Shown piece after piece: positions 28,293-37,380 of a stretch of DNA of 64,000 nt (its first letter is position 1; each line of letters opens with the position of its first letter). The stretch covers positions 806,001 to 870,000 of the forward strand of contig CAVPNJ010000002.1 in assembly GCA_963706785.1 (NCBI GenBank). The letters are read 5' to 3'. This stretch comes from Pollutimonas sp963706785. Its GTDB lineage: Bacteria > Pseudomonadota > Gammaproteobacteria > Burkholderiales > Burkholderiaceae_B. A program made the translations under genes and the position numbers. The notes under the pieces were generated by a model, which was given only the letters and a program-made list of their open reading frames with translations, was not told where the DNA came from and did not search any database.

Positions 28293-29609
28293 CTACGCTG
28301 CGTCGAATACCGCGATCGATTCAACATGCCCGGTATGGGGAAACATATTGACGACACCTGCGCTACGCATACGATAGCCGCCTTCGTGGACCAATATTCC
28401 GGCATCGCGCGCCAGTGTCGCCGGGCTACACGATACATAAACGATACGCTTCGGACGCTCAGCGGCCTTTAACGCTGCCAGCGCGCGCGCAACTGCCTCG
28501 GCACCTTCTCGCGGAGGATCGATAAGAATTCGATCAAAATGCCCCAGATCGCGCAACCACTGTACATCGACCTCAAAAAGATTCAAGGTGGTAAAGCTTG
28601 TGCGCTTATCTAAACCATGTTGACGGGCTGCCTCTAGCGCACGTTCGATTAGGCTTGCACTACCCTCTACGCCGACGACGCTACTGGCTCGCGTGGCGAG
28701 CGGCAAAGTAAAGTTTCCCAGGCCGCAGAAAAGATCGGCGACCCGGTCGGAACTTTGTATGTCGAGCAGGGTTATGGCTTTAGAGATCAATACACGATTA
28801 ATCGCATGGTTGACCTGGGTGAAATCTGTCGGGCGATAGGGCATGCGCAGGCCAAATTCCGGCAGGGAATAGGCCAGCGCGTCGACATCGGAAGCCTGCA
28901 GCGGGTGAATTGTTTCAGGCCCCTTTGATTGCAGCCACCAAGTCACGTTATGTTGTTCGCCAAATTCCCGCAACAACCGAATATCATTGTCATCCAAGGC
29001 TTCGAGATGGCGCAGCAATAACGCCGTCGTGGTATCGCCCACAGCGACTTCAATTTGGGGAATCCGGTCGGGCTGGGCTAGGGAACCGATCAACGCACGT
29101 AAAGGCAGCAACATACGCGATACATGTGGCGGCAGGACCTTGCATTCCTTGATGTCGGCAACATAGCTGCCCCGTCGCTCGCGAAAGCCGACCAGTACGC
29201 CGCCTTTCTTTCTGACCACGCGTACCGACAAACGAGCGCGGTATCGGTAGCCCCATGTGGGCCCGTGCAGGGGCGCCAGCACCATGGCAGGCCGAAGGCG
29301 GCCAATATGCCAAAGCGAATCTTCAAGGACCCTTTGCTTGATTGCGACCTGCGCCGCCGCATCTAGATGTTGCATAGCGCAACCGCCACATACGCCGAAG
29401 TATGGGCAGGCCGGCTCGACTCGTTGCGATGACGGTTTAACGATGCGTTCAAGGCGCGCTGTATCGAACGAAGACTTCCGCTTAACAACGCTGGCCATTA
29501 CTTTCTCGCCAGGCAAGGCCCCTTCTACAAAAACAACCTTGCCATCACGGCGCGCAACGCCGCGCGCTTCAAGGTCAAGGGACTCTATGTCAAACAGTTC
29601 TAACGTCAT
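28293..29609 (-). CDS. rlmD: 23S rRNA (uracil(1939)-C5)-methyltransferase RlmD
   Basis: This enzyme of 438 residues methylates U1939 of 23S rRNA using SAM. It has an N-terminal TRAM domain (about 1-55), a [4Fe-4S] cysteine set in CPYFGVCGGCAMQH, a SAM-binding motif (VADLFCGLGNFTLPLA), and the catalytic region ILIDPPREGAE with the nucleophile Cys in VYVSCSPATLARD. I start at ATG 29609 (MTLELFDIESLDLEARG); an upstream reading adds 13 residues without family similarity. Confidence 0.94.
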   Translation of the reverse strand: MTLELFDIESLDLEARGVARRDGKVVFVEGALPGEKVMASVVKRKSSFDTARLERIVKPSSQRVEPACPYFGVCGGCAMQHLDAAAQVAIKQRVLEDSLWHIGRLRPAMVLAPLHGPTWGYRYRARLSVRVVRKKGGVLVGFRERRGSYVADIKECKVLPPHVSRMLLPLRALIGSLAQPDRIPQIEVAVGDTTTALLLRHLEALDDNDIRLLREFGEQHNVTWWLQSKGPETIHPLQASDVDALAYSLPEFGLRMPYRPTDFTQVNHAINRVLISKAITLLDIQSSDRVADLFCGLGNFTLPLATRASSVVGVEGSASLIERALEAARQHGLDKRTSFTTLNLFEVDVQWLRDLGHFDRILIDPPREGAEAVARALAALKAAERPKRIVYVSCSPATLARDAGILVHEGGYRMRSAGVVNMFPHTGHVESIAVFDAA

Positions 29610-29644
29610 TATTCGGGTATCCAAAGATTCAGGCCCGAATTTTG

Positions 29645-29680
29645 ACATCCTGGCGGTCTTAAGTCGAGTCGCCAGGATGT
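29645..29680. repeat. Perfect 11-bp inverted repeat downstream of the Spy-like gene
   Basis: ACATCCTGGCG at 29645-29655 and CGCCAGGATGT at 29670-29680 are perfectly complementary around a 14-base loop. The repeat lies between the stop of the Spy-like gene (29694) and the start of rlmD (29609), both read leftward. It is a likely intrinsic transcription stop or mRNA-processing hairpin, but has no clear T run. Confidence 0.5.
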
Positions 29681-29693
29681 TATCGGCGTTTGA

Positions 29694-30326
29694 TTATGAC
29701 GAAATTTTCGCCGAATCCTGTGCACCGTGATGCTGTTTGTGCTTCTCAGCGCGTTTAGCAAATTTCTCGGCGCGCTCGTTTAACCGGGCCGCAACCTTTT
29801 GCTGTTGTGTGGCGTCGAGTGAATCCCAAACCGAAAGCCATTTTTCGTTCAACTTGCTGCGTTCCGCAGAAGCTTGCTTGTGAACTTCGTCGGCCTGTTT
29901 GAGCGCGGCGCGGGGATCAATTTTCCCGCTTTTGAGCTGCTCTTGCTTTTCAGCCCTTGCCGCTTTCATGGTATCGCGGCGAGCGTTCTGATTGGCCTTT
30001 TGTTCGTCTTGTGCCTCTTTAAGTAGCTTGGCCTGGCTCTCGGTCAAGGCAAGTGAATCGACGAATTTGGCATCCAGGGGACCATAACCAGGTACCCACA
30101 TCGCGGCGTCTCGATGGCCGCGCATGGATTTATGATAATCACGCGATTTATGATGATCGCCGGCCCGGCTATCAGAAGTGCTAGACGTGACATTTGTGGA
30201 AGGCTCCGACGCGGCAGTTGCAGTCGACGCTGCAGCTGACGTGGCTGCGTATGCTGCTCCGGATAGCGCCAGCGCTGCAGTCAGGGTAGCCAGCTTGATG
30301 GACACAGAGAATTTCGAGCGTTGCAT
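29694..30326 (-). CDS. Spy/CpxP-like periplasmic protein (LTxxQ motif)
   Basis: This secreted protein of 210 residues has a signal peptide (to about residue 27, SGAAYA), a Ser/Thr/Ala-rich linker, a His/Arg-rich segment (about 57-75), and a charged helical region. Two LTxxQ-like motifs are visible (LALTESQAKLL and LDATQQQKV), as in the Spy/CpxP chaperone and metal-sensor family. An AAGGAA precedes ATG 30326. It is probably an envelope-stress or metal-linked chaperone. No two-component system lies nearby, so regulation is unknown. Confidence 0.8.
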   Translation of the reverse strand: MQRSKFSVSIKLATLTAALALSGAAYAATSAAASTATAASEPSTNVTSSTSDSRAGDHHKSRDYHKSMRGHRDAAMWVPGYGPLDAKFVDSLALTESQAKLLKEAQDEQKANQNARRDTMKAARAEKQEQLKSGKIDPRAALKQADEVHKQASAERSKLNEKWLSVWDSLDATQQQKVAARLNERAEKFAKRAEKHKQHHGAQDSAKISS

Positions 30327-30419
30327 AATGAGATTCCTTCGTTTGGTTGGGAGGCCCCATTGTGCAACTGAAGTCATTTCGAGTCTGTTTCACCCGAATC
30401 GAATTCTTTTCAGTCGATT

Positions 30420-31205
30420 TCAGGGCGATTCGCCCCACTGTGCCAGATACTCTTTCCAATGACTGGCGTCGCTGCCTTGCAGAGTGTCCCGTACCAATTG
30501 CACCTCGGCATCGTAGGCGTTCCGGTCGAGCTCGCCCTTCAGGAAACGAAAACGACAATAGACTAACCATGTGTTGACCACGTCGGTTTCGCAGTACGCC
30601 CTGACTTCGTCTGCCTGCCCGTTGGACCAAGCTTTCCATACCTGACTTCCGTCCATGCCCAGTTTGCCTGGGAAGCCACAAAGCTTGGCCAGGTCGTCAA
30701 GCGGTGCATTCGCGCGGCCGTTATATTTGGCCAGTAGATCCATGAGGTCTATGTGCCGATTGTGATAACGGCTGATGTAATTGTTGTATTTGAAGTCACG
30801 GTCATCTTCCCCCGTATCCCAATACCGAGGAGCCTGGACCCCGTGAATCAAGCTGCGATAATGCAATACGGGTAAATCGAAGCCTGAGCCGTTCCAGCTG
30901 ATCAAGCGCGGCGTGTAGCGTTCGATGGTCTTGAAAAAGCCCGTCAAGAGCGCGGCTTCAGAGTCATCAGATTTGCCGAGCGTTCTAACGCGAAAACCAT
31001 TGTCGTCACGAAACACGCAACCGATGACCGCGACTTTGTGCAAATGCAATGGCAGAAAGTCGTTTCCGTGCGACTCGCGCCGTGCGGCCAAAGCGGCTTC
31101 GATGACCTGATCGTCGGGGATCTCAGGCCCCCACTGGGGGTTTAGCCGACGAAGGCCCGCAGCGTCGGGTATGGTTTCAAGATCGAAGACCAGTGTAGGG
31201 ATCAT
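30420..31205 (-). CDS. 3'-5' exonuclease, PolB-like DnaQ fold
   Basis: This protein of 261 residues matches the predicted 3'-5' exonuclease family related to DNA polymerase B proofreading domains. The Exo I motif FDLETIPD (near residues 7-14), the central SWNGSGFDLPVLHYR (Exo II) and the YCETDVVNTWLVYCRF segment (Exo III region) supply the acidic metal ligands. There is no polymerase domain. It overlaps the nlpD stop by four bases and so is translationally coupled to it. Cellular role not established. Confidence 0.87.
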   Translation of the reverse strand: MIPTLVFDLETIPDAAGLRRLNPQWGPEIPDDQVIEAALAARRESHGNDFLPLHLHKVAVIGCVFRDDNGFRVRTLGKSDDSEAALLTGFFKTIERYTPRLISWNGSGFDLPVLHYRSLIHGVQAPRYWDTGEDDRDFKYNNYISRYHNRHIDLMDLLAKYNGRANAPLDDLAKLCGFPGKLGMDGSQVWKAWSNGQADEVRAYCETDVVNTWLVYCRFRFLKGELDRNAYDAEVQLVRDTLQGSDASHWKEYLAQWGESP

Positions 31206-31993
31206 CGGGCGGGCAGATAGGATAGCGGGTTAACCGGTGTTCCACGGCGGCGGACTTCGAAATGTAGCCGTGGCGAGGTCGTATCGGTTTGACCTATCGA
31301 GGCGATTTTTGCGCCTTTCTTGATTTGCTGCCCTGTTTTGACCAGCAAAGCCTGGTTATGGGCGTAGGCGGTAATGAAGCCGTCGGAATGTCCGAGCAGT
31401 ATCAAATTACCCAGGCCACGTACCCCATTTCCTGCGTACATGACTTTTCCATCGGCCGCGGCGTGGACCGGCTCGCCAATTGCTCCAGCGATATCGATGC
31501 CCTTGGTATTGGCATTGAAGCTTTGAATAATCTTGCCCGATGCCGGCCAAGCCCAGTTGATGGCAGACGCATCACTGGCGCGGGCGACTGCAGCGGGTTC
31601 CGCCGGCACCACAGGAGTGGCCGGTGTAACCGGTGCTGTCGTCGGACCGCTTGAAGCTGGTGCGGGGCCCGAGCTGTCAAGGCGCAAGACCTGCCCTACC
31701 CTCAGCTGGCTGGGATCACTAATGTTATTCAAGCGCGTAAGCGTCGCAACATCCATACTATTGGCTTGTGCAATCTTGTACAGGGTGTCGCCGGGCCTGA
31801 CGATATAGGTGCCGCCCGCGGCCGGCGTTACAGTATCGCCCCCCGACATATCGGTTACTGGGGCCTTGGTGCTTCGAGACGCGCATCCTGCCAGCACGGT
31901 TGTCGCCACCAGGGCGGCAATTACCAGATAACGAGATGTGCGTTTCGGGTATTCAAGTATCGGAGCGGTAGACCGAAACGTCCCTGCATGCAT
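31202..31993 (-). CDS. nlpD: NlpD-type lipoprotein: LysM plus degenerate M23 domain
   Basis: This cell-envelope lipoprotein of 263 residues has a lipobox (VLAGC, Cys37), a LysM peptidoglycan-binding domain (about 62-106, YIVRPGDTLYKIA), a Pro/Ala/Thr linker, and a C-terminal LytM domain. The first zinc ligand His is absent (GIDIAG instead of HxGxD) and the last motif is RLHFEVR rather than HLH. It should therefore be a non-catalytic activator of amidases, as NlpD is in E. coli. AGGAG precedes the ATG. It follows pcm and surE, but the next gene is an exonuclease, not rpoS. Confidence 0.9.
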   Translation of the reverse strand: MHAGTFRSTAPILEYPKRTSRYLVIAALVATTVLAGCASRSTKAPVTDMSGGDTVTPAAGGTYIVRPGDTLYKIAQANSMDVATLTRLNNISDPSQLRVGQVLRLDSSGPAPASSGPTTAPVTPATPVVPAEPAAVARASDASAINWAWPASGKIIQSFNANTKGIDIAGAIGEPVHAAADGKVMYAGNGVRGLGNLILLGHSDGFITAYAHNQALLVKTGQQIKKGAKIASIGQTDTTSPRLHFEVRRRGTPVNPLSYLPAR

Positions 31994-32010
31994 ATAGCTC
32001 TCCTGAAAGC

Positions 32011-32826
32011 TTAAGACTGTGTTCCCGCGCGAAGTGGGACAAAGCGAACCGACTCGAGTTCTTCACGGCGCCATGTTGTGGCACCCGTGCGCTCGATTAG
32101 GATGAGACGTTGCGCTGTCGACCCTTCCGGGGCAATTAAACGGCCCCCAATGGCAAGCTGCTCTAGCAGCGCCTGGGGAATTTTAATACCGGCGGCAGCA
32201 ACAATGATGGCATCAAAAGGAGCTGTCCCGGGTAAACCTGCCATGCCGTCTCCGAACGTAAGACGGACACGAATTATTAGTTTGAGCGCCCTGAGATGAT
32301 TACGTGCCAGTTCGTAAAGCCCACGTATTCGCTCGACGGCGTGTACTTCTTTAATGAATTGTGCCAATACCGCGGTTTGATAACCGCAGCCGGCACCGAC
32401 TTCCAGCACTTTAACCGGAACGCGATTCTCGCATACCACGGATATCATGCGCGCTACGACCCATGGCTGAGAAATCGTTTGCCCATGTCCAATTGGCAAC
32501 GCCGCATCTTCGTAGGAACGACTGGCGAGTCCTTCGTCTACGAATAAATGGCGCGGCACTGCCATCATGGCATCTAGTACACGTTCGTCCTGTATGCCCT
32601 GGTTGCGAAGGCGCTGAATCATCATGCCGCGCGATCGGTCGGAGTTCAAACCGAGATTGGCCGATGGCGATGAACTACGGATTGCCGCTACCACGGGCGT
32701 CGCTCGACCCTGCGTGAAAATGCGCGCATTACTGTTGGCAGTCGATACCCCTCCTCCGAGACTTGAACGGCCAAAACGATTGGTCGTGCCATTAGCGAAG
32801 GGAAAGGGTACTACTGGTTTACGCAT
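32011..32826 (-). CDS. pcm: Protein-L-isoaspartate O-methyltransferase
   Basis: This SAM-dependent repair enzyme methylates isoaspartyl residues in damaged proteins. The 271 residues include the family motif VPRHLFVDE, GHGQTISQPWVVARM and the SAM site LEVGAGCGYQTAVL. The catalytic core begins near residue 68. The first 65 residues are an extra Ser/Gly/Ala-rich stretch beyond the roughly 208-residue E. coli enzyme; an internal start at residue 68 is an alternative. It overlaps the surE 3' end by about 16 bases and continues into nlpD. Confidence 0.92.
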   Translation of the reverse strand: MRKPVVPFPFANGTTNRFGRSSLGGGVSTANSNARIFTQGRATPVVAAIRSSSPSANLGLNSDRSRGMMIQRLRNQGIQDERVLDAMMAVPRHLFVDEGLASRSYEDAALPIGHGQTISQPWVVARMISVVCENRVPVKVLEVGAGCGYQTAVLAQFIKEVHAVERIRGLYELARNHLRALKLIIRVRLTFGDGMAGLPGTAPFDAIIVAAAGIKIPQALLEQLAIGGRLIAPEGSTAQRLILIERTGATTWRREELESVRFVPLRAGTQS

Positions 32827-33570
32827 ATCGGCCCCGCCCAGTTCCGTACAAGCGACAATTGCTCGTAGTGCGTGAGATCTAACCTTAGCGGCGTGACCGA
32901 CACGGCTAGCTGTTCAATAGCGCCGAAGTCGGTATCGTCGGCTGAATCGGATACTCGGCCTACAGGACCGATCCAGTACACAGGATCGCCGTAAGGCGTG
33001 CTGCTTTTGACCACCGGCTCGGAAGGGTGTCGTTTACCGAGTCGGGTTACGCGAATTTCCTGGATGGCTTCGTACGGTACCGCAGGAATATTCACGTTAA
33101 GGAGTATATTTCCGACCAGAGGACTGGCGAGTGTGCTGCTCGACTAGCTTGCGGGCAATTCGCGCCGCAGAATCGAGGTGTTCCCAGCCTTTCTGCACCA
33201 ATGAAAAAGCGATGGCGGGAATACCGAAAAGATGCCCCTCGGTGGCAGCGGCCACTGTACCGGAATAGACCGTATCATCGCCCATATTGGCCCCGTTATT
33301 GATACCCGAAACAACCAAATCAGGCCGGAAGTCCAGCAGACCCGTTAACGCGATGTGCACGCAATCGGAAGGTGTACCGTTAACATAGAAAAAGCCATTG
33401 GATGCCTGCCGGACCGATAGCGGTCGATTCAGGGTAAGAGAGTTCGAGGCGCCACTGCAGTTGGTCTCCGGTGCGACGACGACTAGCTCGCCAAGCCCCT
33501 TTAACGCCTGCACCAATGCTTCCAGACCCGGGGCATTGTAGCCATCATCGTTGGACACCAGTATGCGCAT
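32811..33570 (-). CDS. surE: 5'/3'-nucleotidase SurE (frameshifted)
   Basis: This survival-protein nucleotidase dephosphorylates nucleoside monophosphates. The start MRILVSNDDGY is exact for the family and is preceded by GGAAGGG; metal ligands are in SNDDGY and SGINNGANMGDD. At KLVEQHTRQSSG the frame fails and stops at about 33097. The family sequence resumes in another frame as LASPLVGNILLNVNIPAVPY and ends at 32811. One extra base in the GTGTG stretch around 33129-33136 accounts for this. Repaired length is about 252 residues, as expected. It heads the surE-pcm-nlpD run. Confidence 0.9.
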
Positions 33571-33679
33571 CGCCCTTCCATTAGAATTCAACTGAACGTA
33601 GCGAATTGTACCCGGTCGTTTTGGTGTTTTGGGCCACACTCGGTAGAATCCACGCACAACTAACGGAGTCTTCCAATTT

Positions 33680-34321
33680 ATGACAATCGCTACCTCGGGT
33701 CTACTGGCACTTGCTCTCGCATTATTTTCTTATCTGCTCGGCTCTATTTCATTCGCAGTTGTGGTCAGTCGGCTGATGGGGTTGAAAGATCCACGTAGCT
33801 TCGGCTCTAAAAACCCCGGTGCGACTAATGTCTTGCGTACCGGCAACAAGACCGCTGCCGCACTTACGCTGCTGGGGGATGCGGCCAAGGGATGGCTGGC
33901 GGTGTACGTCGCCGCTTATGTTGTCCGTCAAACGGCATTGCCTTCTGTTGTCGTCGCCGCGTGCGCCGTAGCAGTGTTCCTGGGCCATGTTTACCCGATA
34001 TTCCTGAAATTCAAGGGCGGAAAGGGGGTTGCCACCGCCTTGGGCGTATTACTAGGACTGAACCCGTGGTTGGCTTTGGCTACGGCTGGCACGTGGCTGA
34101 TAATCGTCTACGTAAGCCGATATTCGTCAATGGCGGCCATTGTGTCTGCGATATTTGCTCCGTTGTACTACCTTCTGGGTGGAAATGTAGCGTGGGAACT
34201 TGATCCGGCCATTGCGCTAGCCATCGTGGTAATCAGTGTAGTTCTGCTATTTCGCCACAAGGCAAACATAAGCCGGCTGATGACAGGCAAAGAAAGCCGC
34301 ATCGGCGGCACGAAGAAATAA
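33680..34321 (+). CDS. plsY: Glycerol-3-phosphate acyltransferase PlsY
   Basis: This inner-membrane enzyme of 213 residues uses acyl-phosphate to acylate glycerol 3-phosphate, the first step of phospholipid synthesis. It has about five hydrophobic segments. The three conserved loop motifs are visible: GSKNPGATNVLRTGNK, HVYPIFLKFKGGKGVATALG and, near the C terminus, RHKANISRLMTGKESRIG. It is divergent from surE and convergent with tsaD. Confidence 0.95.
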   Translation: MTIATSGLLALALALFSYLLGSISFAVVVSRLMGLKDPRSFGSKNPGATNVLRTGNKTAAALTLLGDAAKGWLAVYVAAYVVRQTALPSVVVAACAVAVFLGHVYPIFLKFKGGKGVATALGVLLGLNPWLALATAGTWLIIVYVSRYSSMAAIVSAIFAPLYYLLGGNVAWELDPAIALAIVVISVVLLFRHKANISRLMTGKESRIGGTKK

Positions 34322-34366
34322 AGACAAATGCTTATTGATCGTATGCACTTTCTTGCCGTTTAAAGC

Positions 34367-35419
34367 TTATAGCGCCGTTGCTTCCAAGCATACATCGTGT
34401 AGATCCCAACGGGGTTTGACTGTAAAGGCGTGCCCCATATCAGCTAAGTCTACAAGTCCGGCGTTAACCCTCATGGCGGCCGCAAATGCAATCATTGCAC
34501 CGTTATCAGTGCATAAATCGAGCGGCGGAAAAAAGACCTCTCCGTCAAGTTTGGCCATAGCCTTCACAAGCCGTGTCCTCAAAAGGCGATTGGCCCCCAC
34601 GCCTCCGGCCACGACCAACCGCTTAAGGCCCGTCTGCTTCATGGCTTTGATGGACTTGGCGGCCAAGACGTCGACAATGGCAGCCTCGGTAGAGGCGGCC
34701 AAGTCAGCCCGCTGCTGTGCCGATAAAGGGCTTCCCGCCTTTTCTATGCCCTTGACCCGAGTAAGCACTGCGGTTTTTAAACCGCTAAAGCTGAAGTCCA
34801 GATCGCGGCTATGCAACATTGGCCTGGGAAGATCGTAAGCTGCGGGGTCGCCTTGTTGCGCAAGATTAGACAGTGCGGGGCCGCCTGGATATCCAAGCCC
34901 CATCAGCTTGGCTGTTTTATCAAACGCCTCGCCCGCAGCATCGTCCAGCGTTTCGCCTAGCAGCTCGTAAGCGCCGACGCCATCGACACGCATAAGCTGA
35001 GTATGACCGCCCGAAACGAGCAAGGCCACGAATGGAAAGTCGGGCCGGGGCACTGCAAGCAAGGGCGAAAGAAGATGACCTTCCAGATGATGTATTGGAA
35101 TGGCAGGCAGACCTCTGGCCCACGCGAAAGACTGGGCCACGCTAGCCCCAACCAACAAAGCTCCGGCCAGCCCCGGCCCTGCGGTGTAGGCAACCGCATT
35201 AATATCGCCGAGCGTCAAATTGGCAGCTTGTAGTACTTCACGAGTCAGCGGCAACACCCGGCGAATGTGGTCGCGTGATGCAAGTTCGGGCACTACGCCG
35301 CCGTATTCTTCATGCATGGCAATCTGGCTATGCAAGGAATGAGCCAGCAAGCCTCGTTCTGTGCAGACCAGGGCTACACCTGTTTCATCGCAGGAACTCT
35401 CAAAACCAATAATTATCAT
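34367..35419 (-). CDS. tsaD: tRNA N6-adenosine threonylcarbamoyltransferase TsaD
   Basis: This 350-residue enzyme transfers threonylcarbamoyl to A37 of ANN-decoding tRNAs, acting with TsaB and TsaE. It starts IIGFESSCDETGVAL and carries the metal-binding HHLEGH, the LLVSGGHTQL motif and the GGVGANRLLR motif of the ASKHA fold. It is an essential core gene with normal length. It is divergent from the purine permease gene. Confidence 0.96.
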   Translation of the reverse strand: MIIIGFESSCDETGVALVCTERGLLAHSLHSQIAMHEEYGGVVPELASRDHIRRVLPLTREVLQAANLTLGDINAVAYTAGPGLAGALLVGASVAQSFAWARGLPAIPIHHLEGHLLSPLLAVPRPDFPFVALLVSGGHTQLMRVDGVGAYELLGETLDDAAGEAFDKTAKLMGLGYPGGPALSNLAQQGDPAAYDLPRPMLHSRDLDFSFSGLKTAVLTRVKGIEKAGSPLSAQQRADLAASTEAAIVDVLAAKSIKAMKQTGLKRLVVAGGVGANRLLRTRLVKAMAKLDGEVFFPPLDLCTDNGAMIAFAAAMRVNAGLVDLADMGHAFTVKPRWDLHDVCLEATAL

Positions 35420-35559
35420 GAATCAGTGCCTGTTGACATCAAAGGATTTTTCATATTGCCGCTAGTTTACAGCCGCCCGTGAAACAGGCTTAAAATTCAG
35501 TCGGTCGCCAGCGACAACGCTGTGATACATCGCACCGCCCTATCCTTCAGGACAAACCT

Positions 35560-36846
35560 ATGCTTGAACAACTTTTCCGGTTACGCGACCACGGAACGAC
35601 GATACGGACCGAGATACTGGCCGGCGTTACGACCTTTCTGACCATGTCGTACATCATTTTTGTCAATCCCGAAATATTGTCGAATACCGGGATGGATAAA
35701 AGTGCTGTATTTGTAGCCACTTGTCTGGCTGCCGCGCTGGGCACGTTCATTATGGCCTTCGTCGCGAATTGGCCTATAGGGATGGCGCCCGGGATGGGTT
35801 TGAATGCGTTCTTTGCCTTCACGGTCGTCGGTACATTGGGCTATAGCTGGCAGCAGGCGCTGGGAGCAGTATTTATCTCAGGGGTGATATTCATTATTCT
35901 CACCCTTACGGGCATTCGATCATGGCTTATCGCAGGCATACCGCATTCCCTGCGAGCAGCCATTGCGGCTGGCATAGGATTATTTCTGGCAATTATTGCG
36001 CTGACAAGTTCGGGTATTGTCGTAGCCGACGCCGCCACAAAAATTGCATTGGGTGACCTCACTTCGAAACCTTCGCTGTTTGCCATACTAGGGTTTTTTG
36101 TTATTGCCAGTCTGGACGCACTAAAAATAAGGGGTGCTATTCTTATCGGCATTTTGTTGGTAACGGTGCTATCCATCCTTGCCGGAGACAGCAAATTCTA
36201 TGGCGTGTTTTCTGCGCCTCCGAGCCTGTCCCCCACCTTCATGCAGCTCGACATCATCGGAGCCCTGCACACTGGCTTTATCCATGTGATTTTAGTATTG
36301 GTGCTGGTGGAAGTGTTCGATGCGACCGGTACCATGATAGGGGTCGCAAAACGGGCCAACCTGGTTCAGGAAGGCAAACCAGACCGTCTAGGCCGCGCCT
36401 TGCTCGCCGATAGCACTGCCATCGTCGCAGGCTCTTTTCTTGGCACCAGCAGCACTACAGCCTATGCCGAAAGCGCTTCGGGCGTCCAAGCTGGGGGACG
36501 CACCGGACTTACCGCACTGACCATTGCCATACTGTTTCTGCTATCGCTTTTTCTTGCTCCGTTAGCGGGGTCGGTTCCCGCCTATGCCACCGCACCGGCC
36601 CTACTGTATGTAGCCGGTCTGATGCTTCGCGAAATCACAGAAATTGATTGGGCCGAAATAACCGAGGCGATTCCTGCCGCACTCACGGCAATCATAATGC
36701 CGTTCACCTATTCCATTGCTAATGGACTGGCCTTCGGTTTTATCAGTTATGTAGTGCTTAAGGCCATGACGGGAAAATTCAAGGAAATTCACCTCGCAAC
36801 CTTATTGGTTGCTTTGCTATTTGTGATCAAGTACGCCTTTTATTGA
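35560..36846 (+). CDS. NCS2 family purine (adenine/guanine/hypoxanthine) permease
   Basis: This inner-membrane transporter of 428 residues matches the AzgA/AdeP/GhxP branch of the NCS2 family, which carries nucleobases with protons. The N terminus RDHGTTIRTEILAGVTTFLTM and the motif GMGLNAFFAF are diagnostic, and LLADSTAIVAGSFLGTSSTTAY is the family substrate-site region. About 13 hydrophobic segments are seen. A CAGGA precedes ATG 35560. Which purine it prefers cannot be told. Confidence 0.93.
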   Translation: MLEQLFRLRDHGTTIRTEILAGVTTFLTMSYIIFVNPEILSNTGMDKSAVFVATCLAAALGTFIMAFVANWPIGMAPGMGLNAFFAFTVVGTLGYSWQQALGAVFISGVIFIILTLTGIRSWLIAGIPHSLRAAIAAGIGLFLAIIALTSSGIVVADAATKIALGDLTSKPSLFAILGFFVIASLDALKIRGAILIGILLVTVLSILAGDSKFYGVFSAPPSLSPTFMQLDIIGALHTGFIHVILVLVLVEVFDATGTMIGVAKRANLVQEGKPDRLGRALLADSTAIVAGSFLGTSSTTAYAESASGVQAGGRTGLTALTIAILFLLSLFLAPLAGSVPAYATAPALLYVAGLMLREITEIDWAEITEAIPAALTAIIMPFTYSIANGLAFGFISYVVLKAMTGKFKEIHLATLLVALLFVIKYAFY

Positions 36847-36918
36847 CCTCATATTCGCGGAATCGCACGAATGACCTAAAGGCGTTACACTAGTAACTCG
36901 ACATTCTATTAAAAAAAT

Positions 36919-36941
36919 AAGCGGCTTTTCAGCCGCTTTTT
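36919..36941 (+). terminator. Rho-independent terminator just before thioredoxin gene
   Basis: An 8-bp stem AAGCGGCT (36919-36926)/AGCCGCTT (36931-36938) with a TTTC loop runs directly into TTTTT. It is 73 bases after the permease stop and ends 15 bases before the next start codon, so it may also act as a leader attenuator for the thioredoxin gene. Confidence 0.75.
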
Positions 36942-36955
36942 GTTTGGGGTTTCAC

Positions 36956-37339
36956 ATGAACACCATCGATTTGACCAAAGATACGTTTCAGGCGGCAATC
37001 AAAGACAGCAAGCCCTTGATTGTTGATTTTTGGGCTCCGTGGTGCGGGCCGTGCCGAAATTTCGCCCCGATCTTCGAAGAGGCATCCACCCAGCACGAAG
37101 ATATAACCTTCGCCAAGGTGAATACAGAAGATCAACAGGAATTGGCTACGGGAATGAATATACGTTCCATTCCCACGCTCATGGTTTTCCGCGAACAAGT
37201 CCTGCTGTTCTCTCAAGCCGGCGCCCTGTCGGCAAGTCAACTACAAGAACTGATTGCGCAAGTAAAGGCAATCGATATGGAAAAAGTCCATGCCGAAATC
37301 GCCGAGCAACAAAACCTTGACGACAAGGACCAGAGCTAA
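36956..37339 (+). CDS. Thioredoxin family protein
   Basis: This cytosolic redox protein of 127 residues has the thioredoxin active site WAPWCGPC and the cis-proline region IRSIPTLMVF. Slightly longer than E. coli TrxA, it carries an acidic C-terminal tail (MEKVHAEIAEQQNLDDKDQS). There is no signal peptide. I start at ATG 36956; a TTG at 36944 would add four residues. The ribosome-binding region (GGGG) sits immediately behind a rho-independent hairpin. Confidence 0.92.
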   Translation: MNTIDLTKDTFQAAIKDSKPLIVDFWAPWCGPCRNFAPIFEEASTQHEDITFAKVNTEDQQELATGMNIRSIPTLMVFREQVLLFSQAGALSASQLQELIAQVKAIDMEKVHAEIAEQQNLDDKDQS

Positions 37340-37380
37340 GTTCTTTACACTTGGCGGAATCACCGGTTTGCACCGTGAAA

